64,000 bases of DNA from Brienomyrus brachyistius (taxonomy: Eukaryota > Chordata > Actinopteri > Osteoglossiformes > Mormyridae): contig NC_064542.1 in NCBI RefSeq assembly GCF_023856365.1, positions 14,856,863 to 14,920,862 on the forward strand, in the 5' to 3' direction. Made by a program: the position numbers and the translations under genes. Positions 1 through 12,500 of the stretch are shown one piece after another (position 1 is the stretch's first letter; each line of letters opens with the position of its first letter). Below the pieces are notes generated by a model. That model saw nothing but the letters and a program-made list of their open reading frames with translations. It ran no database searches and had not been told where the DNA came from.

Positions 1-732
1 TAAGAAGGTAATGTAATAATTCATTTACGATGTGTTGAAAAGTGTGTACCGTACATTAAGACATCTTGTGTTTAAAATGTTGTCAAATATTTTTGTCGCT
101 ATTTTTTTAGACGGAAAATGTCAGCGCAGCTAATTTTAGCGAATACCGAATAACGCACCTGACTTTTTTCTATTGAATAATTTTTTAAGTTATAACTAAG
201 CCGGTTACTAATTTGAAATCCTTCGTGTAGCGTAGTTGTAGAAATTACAGTCCTGAGTTATAGTTTTACCTCGTTTAAACGTATTTGGCTAACTTGATTA
301 CAGTTGTGTATTGGCTACTTGGTACTAGCCAGTGTGTTAGCGCTCTTGTATTAAATAGCTAATTAGTAGGCATAAAGTTCATACATAATTGAAATCTGGG
401 AGAAAATATAACTCTAACTGTATCATTGCATTTTCCTTTATGTTTCTTGCAAACGGGGTTCCGTACATTGAAATGACTGGTAGAAACGTGCAGAACAAAG
501 TAATGTATAGTTTTATCTATCTTGTTTAGACAGTGAAGGAATAAAGTGGTTTTATCTTTTACAGTCTCCGTTAAATACAAATACAATAAAGATATAGACA
601 GTTTTTACATACTGATATTAGCATTAAATTGAGCTTTTGTGTGCGTGTGTGATTTATATGTTGAATTGTTTTGAATTTTGTTTTTATACATTTTTTTTTT
701 GTGATGTCATTCATGTTTTGTTTTCTTCCCAG
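1..732. other. AT-rich non-coding DNA upstream of the first nup62l coding exon
   Basis: No coding exon is visible. The segment ends in a pyrimidine-rich tract and an AG at 731-732, a good splice acceptor, so the nup62l transcript probably begins in a 5'UTR exon further left, inside or beyond the window. Short ORFs here are in AT-rich sequence and resemble nothing I recognise. Confidence 0.6.
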
Positions 733-740
733 GAGCCAAA

Positions 741-3700
741 ATGAGTGGGTTTAATTTTGGCCAGCCCACCACAGGATTCTCCTTTGGTACGCCAAAGACT
801 GCAGCTGGGGCTGCCCCCACCACTGGTTTTGGGCTGACCAACAGCACACCAGCCCCTGCAGCTGGAGGGGGCTTTTCGTTTGGTTCTGCAATGCAAACCC
901 CGGCTCAGGCCCCAGCGACGACCGCCCAGACCACCAGCTTCTTCTCCCTGCCTTCTCAGGGAGCTACACAGTCAAGTTTCAGCTTTGGCACCCCAGCACA
1001 GAGTAGCAGTACTGGGGGAGGCTTCTCTTTTGGGTGAGGATGGTATTGAAAGTACCACTTGCTTTTGGGCTCTGTCATGTAAAACTGGATTGATTCAGGT
1101 TGCTCAGCTGAGAATTTGGTTACTGTATTAAGGTTCACTGCTATAAAAAAATAATCTAAGGAATATATAATGGTCATGGTAACCAGTGCAAAGCAATACC
1201 TATGTTCTAATATGCTAATTGTTCTTATCTTTTTATGATGATCAGATATTATTTCAAGAGTTTACCAATTTTACACATATATTTATATAAAATATACCTT
1301 GTTTGTGTTTCATTTTACTTTCATTTTTAGTTAAATTGCTGAATTGTCATTGGACTGTGTCGGGTTATGCAATGAGCCTTTTGTTTTTCTTCATATATTT
1401 CCAACACTCAGCACTTCCACTCCCAAGCCAGGTCTGGGTCTAACCGCATCCCAGCCTGCCACAACAGGACTGACGCTGGGCTCCTTGGTAGCTTCCTCCT
1501 CGGGCTCAGGGTTCACGTTTGGGGGGGGTCTCTCCGCCCAAACCACAGCTGCTCCTGCAGCAGCGTTGACGTCCCAGCCGCCCACAGGCGGTTTCTCCCT
1601 CGGAGGCACTTCCACCACCCAGCCATCGGGAGGATTCAGTTTTGGTGTGACCAAAGTTCAGGTCACCACTGCTTCGAGCACAGCTACGGCTGGGGCTGGT
1701 TTCTCTTTTGGGGCTGGTACATCTGCCCCCACAACCCAGCCCACATTTTCCCTAGGGGGTCCTACGCCCGGTGAGATATTGCTTCATATTTCCATACGAA
1801 TATGCGCACACATCCCAATAATATTGAACTAAATTAATTTAACTAAATCCACCAATGAGTGAATTTTATTTACGACACTGTATCATAATCATTGTTACAG
1901 TGTTTTTATTGAAATGCTTGCAGGAGTTAGTCGATAGATTTTCCTTGCCTGTGATCTCTAGATCCAAGAATGACTTAAGCTGATTGAATACTATATTTAG
2001 TATAAATTGTACTATAGTGAAGATGTCATTTAATTTGAAACTAAGGTGTTTTGTGAGGTATAACCGAAATTGCAGATAAGCTGTTTTTGCTTTTGGCCTC
2101 TGCCTTTGTGTGTTGGACTTGAACGCCAGGCCTATTTTCTCTGTGTCCAGGTCTTACTCTTGGTTCGACTGTCCCGGCTTCCACAGCTGCAGCAGCCGCA
2201 ATCCAGGGTTCTGGCTTTGCTTTTGGAATCAAACCTTCAGGTATTCTGGGAAAAAGCACGTCGAAGGCGCATCTGGTTGGAACAATGCATTTGCCCGAGG
2301 TTCTCAACTGGTTTAGGCTCAGTACCTACATGTTTCCTTGGTCATTAAGTCGGTGCCCATTTTTTTGTGAAATTTTGAACCAAGTTTCATAAATCAGTGC
2401 GATAAGTGGATAGAACATTAGTGCCATAATAACAGCACAATGCCTTCATGCACTGTATAAAAACAAAAGACCAAAATAAAATTTTTTCAGTTTTTAATTT
2501 TTTTTTTTTTTTTTAAACCTCACACTCCACAACCCAATGAAAATGGTTCTGCGACCTACCAGCTGAAAAACAAGTAGCTGTTTTGGACCTAGAATTTGAG
2601 CCAGAGATTATTCAGGTTGTGATGCACAGGTCTGTTCATCCGCCGCCTTCCTCTGTTGTTCCCAGCCACCCCAGCTCCAGCCTCCACCGCTGCTCCTGTT
2701 ACCCAGGCTGCAGCCCCCTCCCTCTTCTCAGCACCCATTGCCTCTGCAGCGCCTACGGCTCCAGCGGGATTCACCTGTGCGTTTCCTATCCAAAAATGAC
2801 ATCGACAACATTAAAATATTTCCATGTAGAGTCACAGACATAATGCTCTTTGTTGTATCTTTAGCTATGATGTTGTCCTGCCCTAAAAATACCAAACATA
2901 AGTCTTTACTGGCTAGGGTTTAATAAGGGTTTCTGTATACTAGACTGCAGTTGTGTTTTCTGAAGATAATATACTTAAGAGATGCTCTTGGACAGTGTTG
3001 CATTTTAGCTTGGAAGGCAGTCGCATTAAATTGCTTATGGGAGTTTTACTTGCACAAAAAAGTTCTGAGGGCAGAATGAAAAATGATTGGTTGAGAGAGC
3101 CAATCATATTGTAGAGGAGGTGGATTCAGAGAACTAGAGGAGGTATGACCAACCAATCAGATGTCTTGGTGCTGCCTCCTCTAGTTACATGGGGCCACCT
3201 CCTCTACTATCTGGTTATTTTTCTGAACCAATTGTTTTTTGTTCTGCCCTCTACATTTTGTAGAAGTAAAACTCCCATGAGCTTCAGCTCGGACTGTTAA
3301 TGTTAGGGATGGTTCAGAAGACCAGTGATCCTTCTCTCACTGACAGTGGGATCGGTGACTACAGTGGGCAGCACTGCCACTACATCAGTGTCCAGTGGCA
3401 GCCTGGGTTTGATACTCAAGCCGACCCTGGGGGCAGTGACTACCAGTGCGGCCACCACAGGTATCCAGCAAACCGACATTTGCCTGAGTTTTACTTTGAA
3501 CTTTACTGCGGTGACCATAAATGAGCATTTTTGTGTATCCTAGCAACTGCATCCACCAGTGGTGCCACGTCATTCTCCCTGGGCCTGAAGCCTGTAGGCA
3601 CCATGGCGCCTGTTAGCACTGTCCTTACCGCCACCTCCACCACCGCCTCTGTCAGGTGAGTCCAGCCCAGCATGCTTGTCTTTGGGTGTGGGTCTTTTTT

Positions 3701-5652
3701 GGTTCCTACTCTGTCTCAGATTTGGCCTGTTGCCTGGCCTCCCTCCAGTGCCCCGCCAGTGATGTCTTACACCCAGTTGGAGGCCCTCATTAACAAGTGG
3801 AGCTTGGAGTTGGAAGACCAGGAGAGACACTTTCTGCAGCAGGCCACACAGGTCAATGCCTGGGACCGCATGCTCATCGAGAACGGAGAGAAGGTAAAGA
3901 GGTCCACTCCGCCTGCCTTGGCTTCCTGAGGGTGTGGGGGCACTGTCTAACTCGCACACCATGTTCTTTTTCTGGCACCCGAAAAGACCAAGCGCATTTT
4001 CGGTTTCATTGATGTGAAATACAAATTATATAGCTTGGTCAGAATTCATTGGAGCATAACCCTGCCTAGTATGCCATTATGTGAGTTAAAGGCTAACTTG
4101 GCATCTTCTCTCATCAAATGAAAAAGGAAAAATAGCTGAATGTTCATGCTGAATGAATAAATTAATTTGCAAGTATTTCTGGGAATCAGATTTTCCTCCA
4201 TATCCTTCATAGTTTTTTTTTTTTTTTTTTACCAGTTTGGATGTGAAATGTATCTTAAATTGCATTTATAATGGTCTTAGTCTTAAATTTAACTTGTTAA
4301 CCTGTAGAAATCCTGTTATACTGCTATTGCCCTAGATTACAACCCTGCACACGGAAATGGAGAAGGTGAAACTGGACCAGAGAAGGTAGAGTCTGACGTC
4401 CAATGAGATGCATCAAGGTAGTGGGTGCAGTCACGAGTCTGACTGCGTGGCTGACTGCCCATGCTGCACGAAAACACTGGAATGATCCTGTTAGCGTAGA
4501 AGATTGTTCATGCTGATCTAATCTGTGCAGTTGTTGAACCCAGAGTGGTGATTTTCATTTGTCACATCAAAGAAGTTTGGAGGCCGTGAGTGACGAAGGA
4601 TCTTGATGAGGTTGTATTATGGCTGGTGCACAGGCTGGACCAGGAGCTGGACTTCATCCTTTCACAGCAGAAGGAGCTGGAAGACCTGCTATGTCCTCTA
4701 GAAGAGTCGGTCAAGGAGCAGAGCGGCACCATCTACATGCAGAATGCAGACGAGGAACGGGAGAGGACGTAGGTCTTGTTAATGAACGGCCAGCTGTAGT
4801 AACACTTGGGTGTAGATTAAACTTTTTTTTTTTTTTTTGAAGACTCTTCAGTCTCCCGCATGCTCTGTGACCTGTGGTTTTTATTAAATGGGTATCGCCT
4901 ATGCCATGTATAGGGGTTTTCTTGTAGATGTTTGGGGTCTTGTATAGAAGCAGGCAGTGTGTCTCTGGTCTCCAGAGCTGGAGTCTTCTCTTCCTGCACT
5001 CAGGTACAAGCTGGCAGAGAATGTGGATGCCCAGCTCAAAAGGATGGCCCAGGATCTGAAGGAGATCATTGAGCACCTCAATACGTCCAGCGGCCCTGCG
5101 GACACCAGTGACCCGGTATGGTGGTCCCTACCGACTGTTCTGGGGGGGGGGAGGCCGGAAAGTGATGGACGTGAGTGTAGACAGAGAAGATAAGGCTAGT
5201 GGAGAGATGATGTACAGAAGAATAGACCAGAAGTGTTATCACCACCTGCTTCTGCTGTGTGTTGGGAGAAATAAAAATGAAACCAAACCCACTGTAACGA
5301 AGTATCTCTCCCTTAGCTTCAACAGATCTGCAAAATCCTGAATGCTCACATGGATTCCCTTCAGTGGGTTGATCAAAACTCAGGTAGGTGTTTCTCCCCT
5401 ACCTTGCTGGCCTGTCGCCAGCAGAGAGCAATTTCACATTCATTTTATTTAAGTCAGTGGGTCATGTTAATGCTTAGTGAGTGACATTTCCTGTCTTCAC
5501 CTGGATTTGATTTCTCCCCTGATGCTTCTGGTCTAGTGTCTAATATCTTCATCTCTACAGTTCTTCTACAGAGGCGTGTCGAAGAAGTGTCCAAGCTGTG
5601 TGAGAGCCGGCGAAAGGAACAGGAAAAGAGCTTTCATATCAACTTTGAGTGA
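741..5652 (+). CDS. nup62l: Nucleoporin p62 (nup62-like), complete 12-exon CDS
   Basis: Central-channel nucleoporin of the nuclear pore. It lines the transport channel with FG repeats and forms the Nup62-Nup58-Nup54 coiled-coil complex. Coding exons: 741-1033, 1412-1770, 2151-2240, 2666-2776, 3347-3460, 3544-3655, 3749-3893, 4336-4385, 4634-4768, 5004-5115, 5317-5383, 5561-5652. All phases join and the sum is 1680 nt (559 aa plus TGA). Residues 1 to about 350 are Gly/Ser/Thr/Ala/Pro-rich with FSFG, GFG and FTFG repeats, beginning MSGFNFGQPTTGFSFG. Residues about 360-559 form the conserved coiled-coil domain (SYTQLEALINKW, LDQELDFILSQQKELEDLL, KLAENVDAQLKRMAQDL, ILNAHMDSLQW). Human NUP62 is 522 aa. 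The ATG is 8 nt after a splice acceptor, so there is an upstream leader exon. The borders of the small FG-region exons are the least certain part. Confidence 0.93.
3034..3283. mobile_element. 250-bp palindromic MITE-like element in a nup62l intron
   Basis: The two halves are imperfect inverted copies. The left end carries ATGGGAGTTTTACTTGCAC and the right end is its complement around ACTCCCAT (3271-3278). Internal pairs include GTAGAGGAGGTGG (3111) with CCACCTCCTCTAC (3195), and AACTAGAGGAGG (3132) with CCTCCTCTAGTT (3175). The centre is near 3158. Full-length inverted symmetry without coding capacity suggests a non-autonomous foldback DNA transposon. Confidence 0.75.
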
Positions 5653-5754
5653 CTTAAAATGTATAGAAATCGGCGTGCACTTGACTGAGTTTGGGGGAGG
5701 GTTATAGTTGGCTAAAAAAAATGTTTGGGGAGGTTGGATTGAGGTTTTTGTTAC

Positions 5755-5760
5755 AATAAA
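5755..5760 (+). terminator. nup62l poly(A) signal
   Basis: AATAAA lies about 100 bp after the nup62l stop codon and is followed by T-rich sequence, giving a very short 3'UTR. The 755 bp from here to the first clgn exon shows no other gene. Confidence 0.7.
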
Positions 5761-6515
5761 GGGTTTTACTTTTCACTTGGGAGTTGTGGTTTAATTGCAA
5801 AGTATAATTTTTAGGGTATGACACATTTCTCCTCTTTTAAATAGCCAGCAAACATATTTAAAGTAGATTAACATACAAAGAGAAAAATAATAACGTAAAG
5901 ATGTATCAGTTGATAATTGTGAGATTTTAATTAAAACATGAATACAACTTACAACCTTTTGTTGTGGCTTAAGTATGTGTTAGTTTCTGTGTAAAAGCCG
6001 GTAATAATTAAGCCTATGAGCCGAAATGGCTGATCCAGCATCTTTCCTACACTTCGCTAAAGGCCAAAGTCCAAGTAGAATTACACAGGATTTCAAGAGC
6101 TCTTCCTCAGTGTAACGCTAAAGATCGACTTGGCTGACATCTCGGGTACAGTGCATATCTTTTGGTGATATACGAATCAATTGAATGGCAAACTAATTTA
6201 TTTCATGATTCCTCTAACATGCAGCTCATTTTATTACAAATAATAGCCTGGGATTCTAATAGTTCTTGGTATTTTTATTGGACAAAGACGATTAATTATA
6301 GGTATTAATTTTTGATGTGCTGTGAACAGCGCCCCTCTGTGGGGAAAAAATGATGCACTGAATATGCAACAGAGATGTACTGTATTTAAATCATCACTTG
6401 TGGGTTTTCTTAGTGTGTTAATTTATTTAGTTGTTTTCAGACTTTTGCCATCTAATCAGAACCAAAATCAGAAATGCTCTATTATCTGTCGGTGACTGTC
6501 GATGTTCCCCTGCAG
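5761..6515. other. nup62l-clgn intergenic spacer / clgn upstream region
   Basis: AT-rich, no coding exon. It should hold the clgn promoter or a 5'UTR exon, because the clgn ATG exon starts after a splice-acceptor-like CCCCTGCAG at 6507-6515. No clear TATA box or CpG island stands out. Confidence 0.5.
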
Positions 6516-6520
6516 TGATT

Positions 6521-9500
6521 ATGAAACTGCAATCTGCAATCCCCCTCTGCGCTTGTCTTTACTTGACCTTGGCAGCTGAAGGAAGGCAGGTCTGGAACTT
6601 GGAGCTCTTCTCTTGTTCTTTCATGCTGCGATGTCATCATTATTTCACCATTCCAGATGCATATACAGTCTTAGCAGTGGTGCTCTACCTATGTATTTTC
6701 CAGAATACGTACAGATCTCCTGCGATTCCAGAGGAAGCTCATTTTGCCGAGACATTTGATTCTGGTCCGTTGGATAGGTATTCAACTCCAAAATCCTGCA
6801 TGAAATGTATTTAGTAACTCAAATGAAAAGCAGCCACTCTTGAACTGCAAACAAGTGCTAGAATTTCCTTCTTCGATAAATATAGTTCATCTAATCAAGT
6901 CAATACCTGCAGAGTTGATATATATAATTTCTTTTAGATGTCAATGTCTTGCGTTGCCCAGAATTATGTGCAAAAAAAGATGTAAGATAATCCAGGAATT
7001 GCATAGCTTGTCTGAAACCGATGTCTGCCAATAAGAAGCCTAATATGATATTGTCAGATGACGTCACTATTCTAGGAAATGGGTGTTGTCCAAAGCACAG
7101 AAAGCTGAAAAGGAAGACATCCTTAAGTACAATGGTAGGTACTGGGCAGTACTCATATTCACTCTGGATTGTAGTGTACTGTGATTCTCTATTCCCAGCT
7201 TCTAGTCTGGATTAAGCTGCCAGCGGTGATCTCACAGATTTCAGCAAATATAGCATTATTTTGAGAGAACATAAATTCAGGATTCAAGCAATTTATTGTC
7301 ATATGTGCAGTATACAATAAAAGTTTGGTCACCCCTCAAGACAATGCAAAAATGGTACAAAACAATGGTACAGTATTTAAGCATGTAAAACATGTATAAA
7401 CCATAGATAAAAAAATATATTAAATCGAAGATGGATAAATAGATGTAGTTGTATATGTAAAATATACACACATGCAAATATACAGCCAGATATAAAAGAT
7501 ATACATGGGTGTGGAAATGGCATACAGTATACAGCATTAAATCCGATAAATTGCTGATTGCTTGCGGAAACAGGGCGGTGGGCTGTGGAGGAGGCCAAGA
7601 ACCGCGTCACGTCTGGAAACAGGGGTCTGGTGCTGAAGTCGCCAGGTCGACACCATGCCATTGCAGCATATTTACGCACCATCTTCCACTTCACAGATAA
7701 GCCTCTCATCTTACAGTGAGTTTCTGTGACTACATCTCCTGCAAAATTAATCCATAAAAGCATTGTGGCAAAAAATAAGCCACTCTGGCTTATGTAAAGG
7801 CCTTTGGCTGGACTTGGCTTAATTGCAGCGTGTTAATGTACAGATACGAAGTCCTGTTCCAGAACGGAGTTGACTGTGGTGGGGCCTACATTAAACTGCT
7901 TACCCACACGGATCATCTCCGCCTGGTAGGTGCGGCTTTAATTCCCCCTACGGTGCTTCATAGCGTTCAGTAAACGACGGCCGTTTTGAGGTCGAAAAGA
8001 CAGAAATATACAGTCATTTTACGGAAAGAACTATATGAAATTTTGCTTTTAGGGATCATGTTTAATTTGGCTTTCATCTTCAGTGCATCGTTAAAATATG
8101 CTGCTGTGCTTTCTTCAGGGATAGCTGTTCTGTATTCCTCCAGAGCCAATTTTGCAACACCACCCCATACACCATCATGTTTGGTCCAGATAAGTGTGGT
8201 GGTAACCAGAAGATATATTTCATCTTTCGCCACCGGAACCCGCTAACTGGAAAATACCAGGAGAAACACATCCGGCAACCAGCAGCGGACCTGAGCAGAT
8301 ATTTCACTGACCGTCAACCTCATCTGTACACATTGAGTGAGTTTCATAGGCTAAGGCATGTTTATTTCTATTGGAATTCCTTTAGAAACTGCAATGGGAT
8401 TCTACAATAATACACCTCTGCTCTGTCTGCATGTAGGATTATATCCTGATAACAGGTATGAAATTCTGATTGACGAGTACTTGGTAAGTAAGGGCAGCCT
8501 TTTGGAGGATGTAGACCCACCTGTGAATCCACCTCAAGAGATCACCGATCCGCATGACACCAAGCCTGCAGACTGGGACGATAGACCACGTATCCCTGAC
8601 CCCATGGCAACAAAACCGATGGACTGGTAAGCTGTCTGTCAAGCCGGAATTCAAAGGCAAACCAAAGTGATTGAATCAATCTAGGCCAATAAGATCAATA
8701 CAGGTCCTTTGTAACCCTAGTCGTATACAGAAACATAATGTGGAAACAATTGATGTTTTTATGCAATTGAGATTTATGAGGGTTTACTGTGAAGATTTGT
8801 TTTGGGAAAACTATAAACTGTATGACCAACTGTGGCAACCTTTGAGCGTTTCATTCCTGCACCATATCAGGACCCATTAGAGATCATTATGACATCACAG
8901 CAACAGAGCTAAATGCTGTGAAGTCACTGAGCCGATGACAATCTCATAGAACAATGTTTTCCACGTTGTGTAATATTTCTCCATCATCAGTGGTCTTCAG
9001 TGGATGTTGTGAACGCCTGATGGAGTCCTTCACACCGAGGTTCTGTTCAGACATATTTGCCATCTTCCTAGGGATGAGGAGGCCCCTGAGCTCATCCCTG
9101 ACCCTGCAGTCCAGAGACCACATGGCTGGTTGGAGGACAAGCAGCCCTTCATCTCAGATCCAGAAGCCCAACGTCCAGATGACTGGTGAGTCCGGCTGTC
9201 ATTGTCACTTCTGTCAGCAGGCAGACCTCCGTTATCTATTTTCCGTAGGTAGGGGACTTTTGGCCCTTTACACAGCTGTATCAGTAGTAACCTATTCATC
9301 CTTCCTGGGACTAAAGCAGAGGTAGGTAACCCTGATCCTGGAGTGCCAGTTTCCAGCAGGTTTTCTATCCCACCTGATGAGTTACTGCCTGCCTGAGATC
9401 AGGCGTGGTTCATCAGAGACCAGGTAGGATGGAAAACCTGCTGGATGCCGGCACTCCGGGATCTGGGTTACCTACCACTGGACTAGTACTTGCAATATTT

Positions 9501-12500
9501 GATACAGAAGTCCCAGTTTCTTTAACCACTGGGGATTTTGGTGTTACATGCTTCTGTTAAGCACTCCAGAGTCATCTCAGCAAAAAGAGCAACAGGAACC
9601 AAACAGAATCCCTTTGCTCCACAGGGATGAGGAGATGGATGGTAAATGGGAGCCTCCTCTGGTTCCCAATGCAGTCTGCTCTGACGCGGTTGGATGTGGC
9701 CAGTGGGAACCACCATCAATCTCAAACCCAGCCTATAAAGGAAAGTGGAGCCCTCCACTTATTAAGAATCCTAATTACCAGGTACCAAGTTTGTCCAGTC
9801 GATGGCCATTTGTTCACTTTCTGTTTATTGCCCTGACAGTGTTCTCCTAAGGCTGGCCTTCTATGGGACTTTAACACTGAATATCATGCCCTATACTGCT
9901 GATTTGTCCCACAGGGGCAGTGGAGCCCGAGGATGGTCACCAATCCGGAGTACTTCGAGGACTCACAGCCATTCCAGATGAGTCCGGTAGCCGCAGTGGG
10001 GCTGGAGCTGTGGTCGACGACAGGGGATGTGCTCTTTGACAACATACTGCTGTGCTCCGACATCACGGTGGCCCAACGGTGGACGACAAACACCTGGGGG
10101 CAGAAACAGGTTGGGAGAAGGGCTTTATGCCCACAATAACCATGGCTTGCTCTTGCCGCTTAACATTTGTGCAGACCATGAAGCCTTTCAGCCTTGAATC
10201 TATTATAATCTATATCAATTTATCCTTTCGCAGCTGTTATAGTAATAATATCACCTTTGGACCCTTGAGTAAGGTCCTTAACCCCAACTGCTCCAGGGAT
10301 GCTGGCTGCCCCTGCTCTGTGACTCCAAGCTTCCCTTACTTGTACGTCACTTTGGACAAAGCATCTGCTAAATAAGCTAATGTAAGCGTCCTGTGATCCC
10401 CACTGTAGCCTGGCCTGCTGATGCAGCTTCTGATGGCGACAGAGCAGCATCCTTGGCTCTGGGCTCTCTACGTCTTCACCGTGGGTCTGCCTGCTATCCT
10501 CTTCATCAGCTTTATGTGGCCAGACAAGGTCAGAATCCACGCTATGTTCTATTATAAAGCCACCGCTGCTGCAGAAAGCATGTTCCTTTTAATGGCCGGA
10601 CTTTAATAGCCTGATCATCTGCTGTAGGAATCTAAGACCACTTTACCTCAGTTAGAGCTTAGTAGGGTGTCTCAGAAACCTCTTCTCTGCACTGAAATTA
10701 ACTTTGCTAATAGGCAGCGATTGGCGTTTTGCTGCCTGCTGTAATTACTGGCCATTAGTTGACCAGTTTCTCACCAAGCTAGGGTTAAAGCATGAATTAA
10801 AGAGATTTTTCACACTGCATGAATAATGTTAGCTTCCAGGATGCTGGGTGAAACCAAAAATGCATGTCTTTAATATCATTTTAATTTACATTAAGTTAAA
10901 TTCCGTTTTGAAATGCATGTAATGCTCCTGCTAGATGGGCTCGCAGCCTCAGTGCAAATCTGGTCCTTTGCTGGTTTTGTTAGCGGAAACATACCTCACG
11001 TTGTTAAATTGCAGATGGGTTACTGAAGGTCAGTTTGTGCTGCGCAGTAGTTAGTTGGAATGCAGCTTTAGCGCCAAAGACATCGGTCTCTTACCGCTAA
11101 TCACAGCAAGGGCTGATACTAATATATGGCACCTTTGCCATATAACACTCAATAACCTATCTATCCATTTCAGTAACCCGTTGTCCATGCAGGACGGTGT
11201 TGTTTTGTTCTCGTAATCATATATTACTCAGTACTACAAAAGAGTTCTTTTACTCAGTCAAACATTAGCTAAGCTGCCTTTGTCCTCACTGTCATTGAAG
11301 TTGGCTTATGCTAAGCGACGCGTCTAACAGGATAATAGGGGCAAGTAAGGCGGCTTCTGCAATAATCTTCAGCAACTACAGTCTCACTTTGCTCTCAGTA
11401 CTTCAGCTCACTATTCTGATGTTGATGATAAAATCCATGTCTGCTTTGACTCATGTGCCTGAGCAACAATTTGATTAAGAACATCAATGGGTTTTTGGGA
11501 TTCAATGTATTGTGAGTCAGACAAAGTTCACTACTATGGACTTGCAAATTAACATAAGATCAGCCGAAGAAAATACAAGTCTCAGAAATGAACATTAATA
11601 CCATGAATTCAGAGATATATCTAGAATTTTTTGTTGTTTTCCGAAAACTGAAATAAAAATAACTGTCTGACAAGAAGCACTTGACCCCACAGCCCTGTGC
11701 TGGATAAATTGTAAGAAGTGTGGATAAAATACTTGAACATGAGAACAAAAAAAATTTAATAAAACAGAAGGAAAATGTTCTCCAGACATTTGGGCCCCCA
11801 GACCAAGATTATTGCTACAAGAAGACTGACAAGCCACAGCCCGACAGCCCCCACGACCCAGAGCGCGAACCAGGCCTATGGGCTCACAGTAAGACCACCA
11901 ACCTTTCAATACATATTTATTGCGAATGTGAATGAGATAATAAGGTAAAACTTTATTGATCAAAGGAGGAAAATCTTGCGCAGACAGTGGCAAAGTGCGT
12001 AAAGTGCAGACAAACGAACATTTAGTCCAAAAAAATACGAAGTGCACAAACGAGAGTAGAGTACAAACAGAATATCCCGGAAAGGAATAGTGAGGAATGA
12101 AATCATTATAAATAAAAATAAACTATGTAGGTGCAATTTTTTATTTTTTTAAGGAGGCACCAGACTTTGTTACTTCAATGATGGGATGTCCTGATGTGTC
12201 ATGGATGCAAAAACTGAGAAATCAGATGTCTTTAATAACAATAATAATAATAATGAATGATTTATTTATATAGTACCTTTCTCACATTCAAGGACGCTTT
12301 ACAATGCAAACAATAATACAATAAAAGCAATACACATACAGCTACACGAGCAACAGCAAAACAATGACAATGGGAATGTTATGTACTGGTAGACACGTTA
12401 TAGCATATGAGTTTTCAATTGATGCTTGAAAGTATTACCAGGCTGTACGTCTCCCAGACTGTGAGGGAGAGTATTCCAGAGTGTAGGTGCTATCAGACAG

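Noticed and set aside
3570..3962. 130-codon minus-strand ORF
   Set aside because: Antisense shadow of two nup62l exons.
6840..7034. Possible extra clgn exon
   Set aside because: The translation does not resemble any part of calnexin or calmegin, and the exons at 6704 and 7076 join directly in phase.
12140..12215. Alternative penultimate clgn exon after the acceptor-like TTTTTTTAAG
   Set aside because: In the required phase it reaches a stop quickly and has no acidic or calmegin-like sequence. The exon at 12560 fits better.
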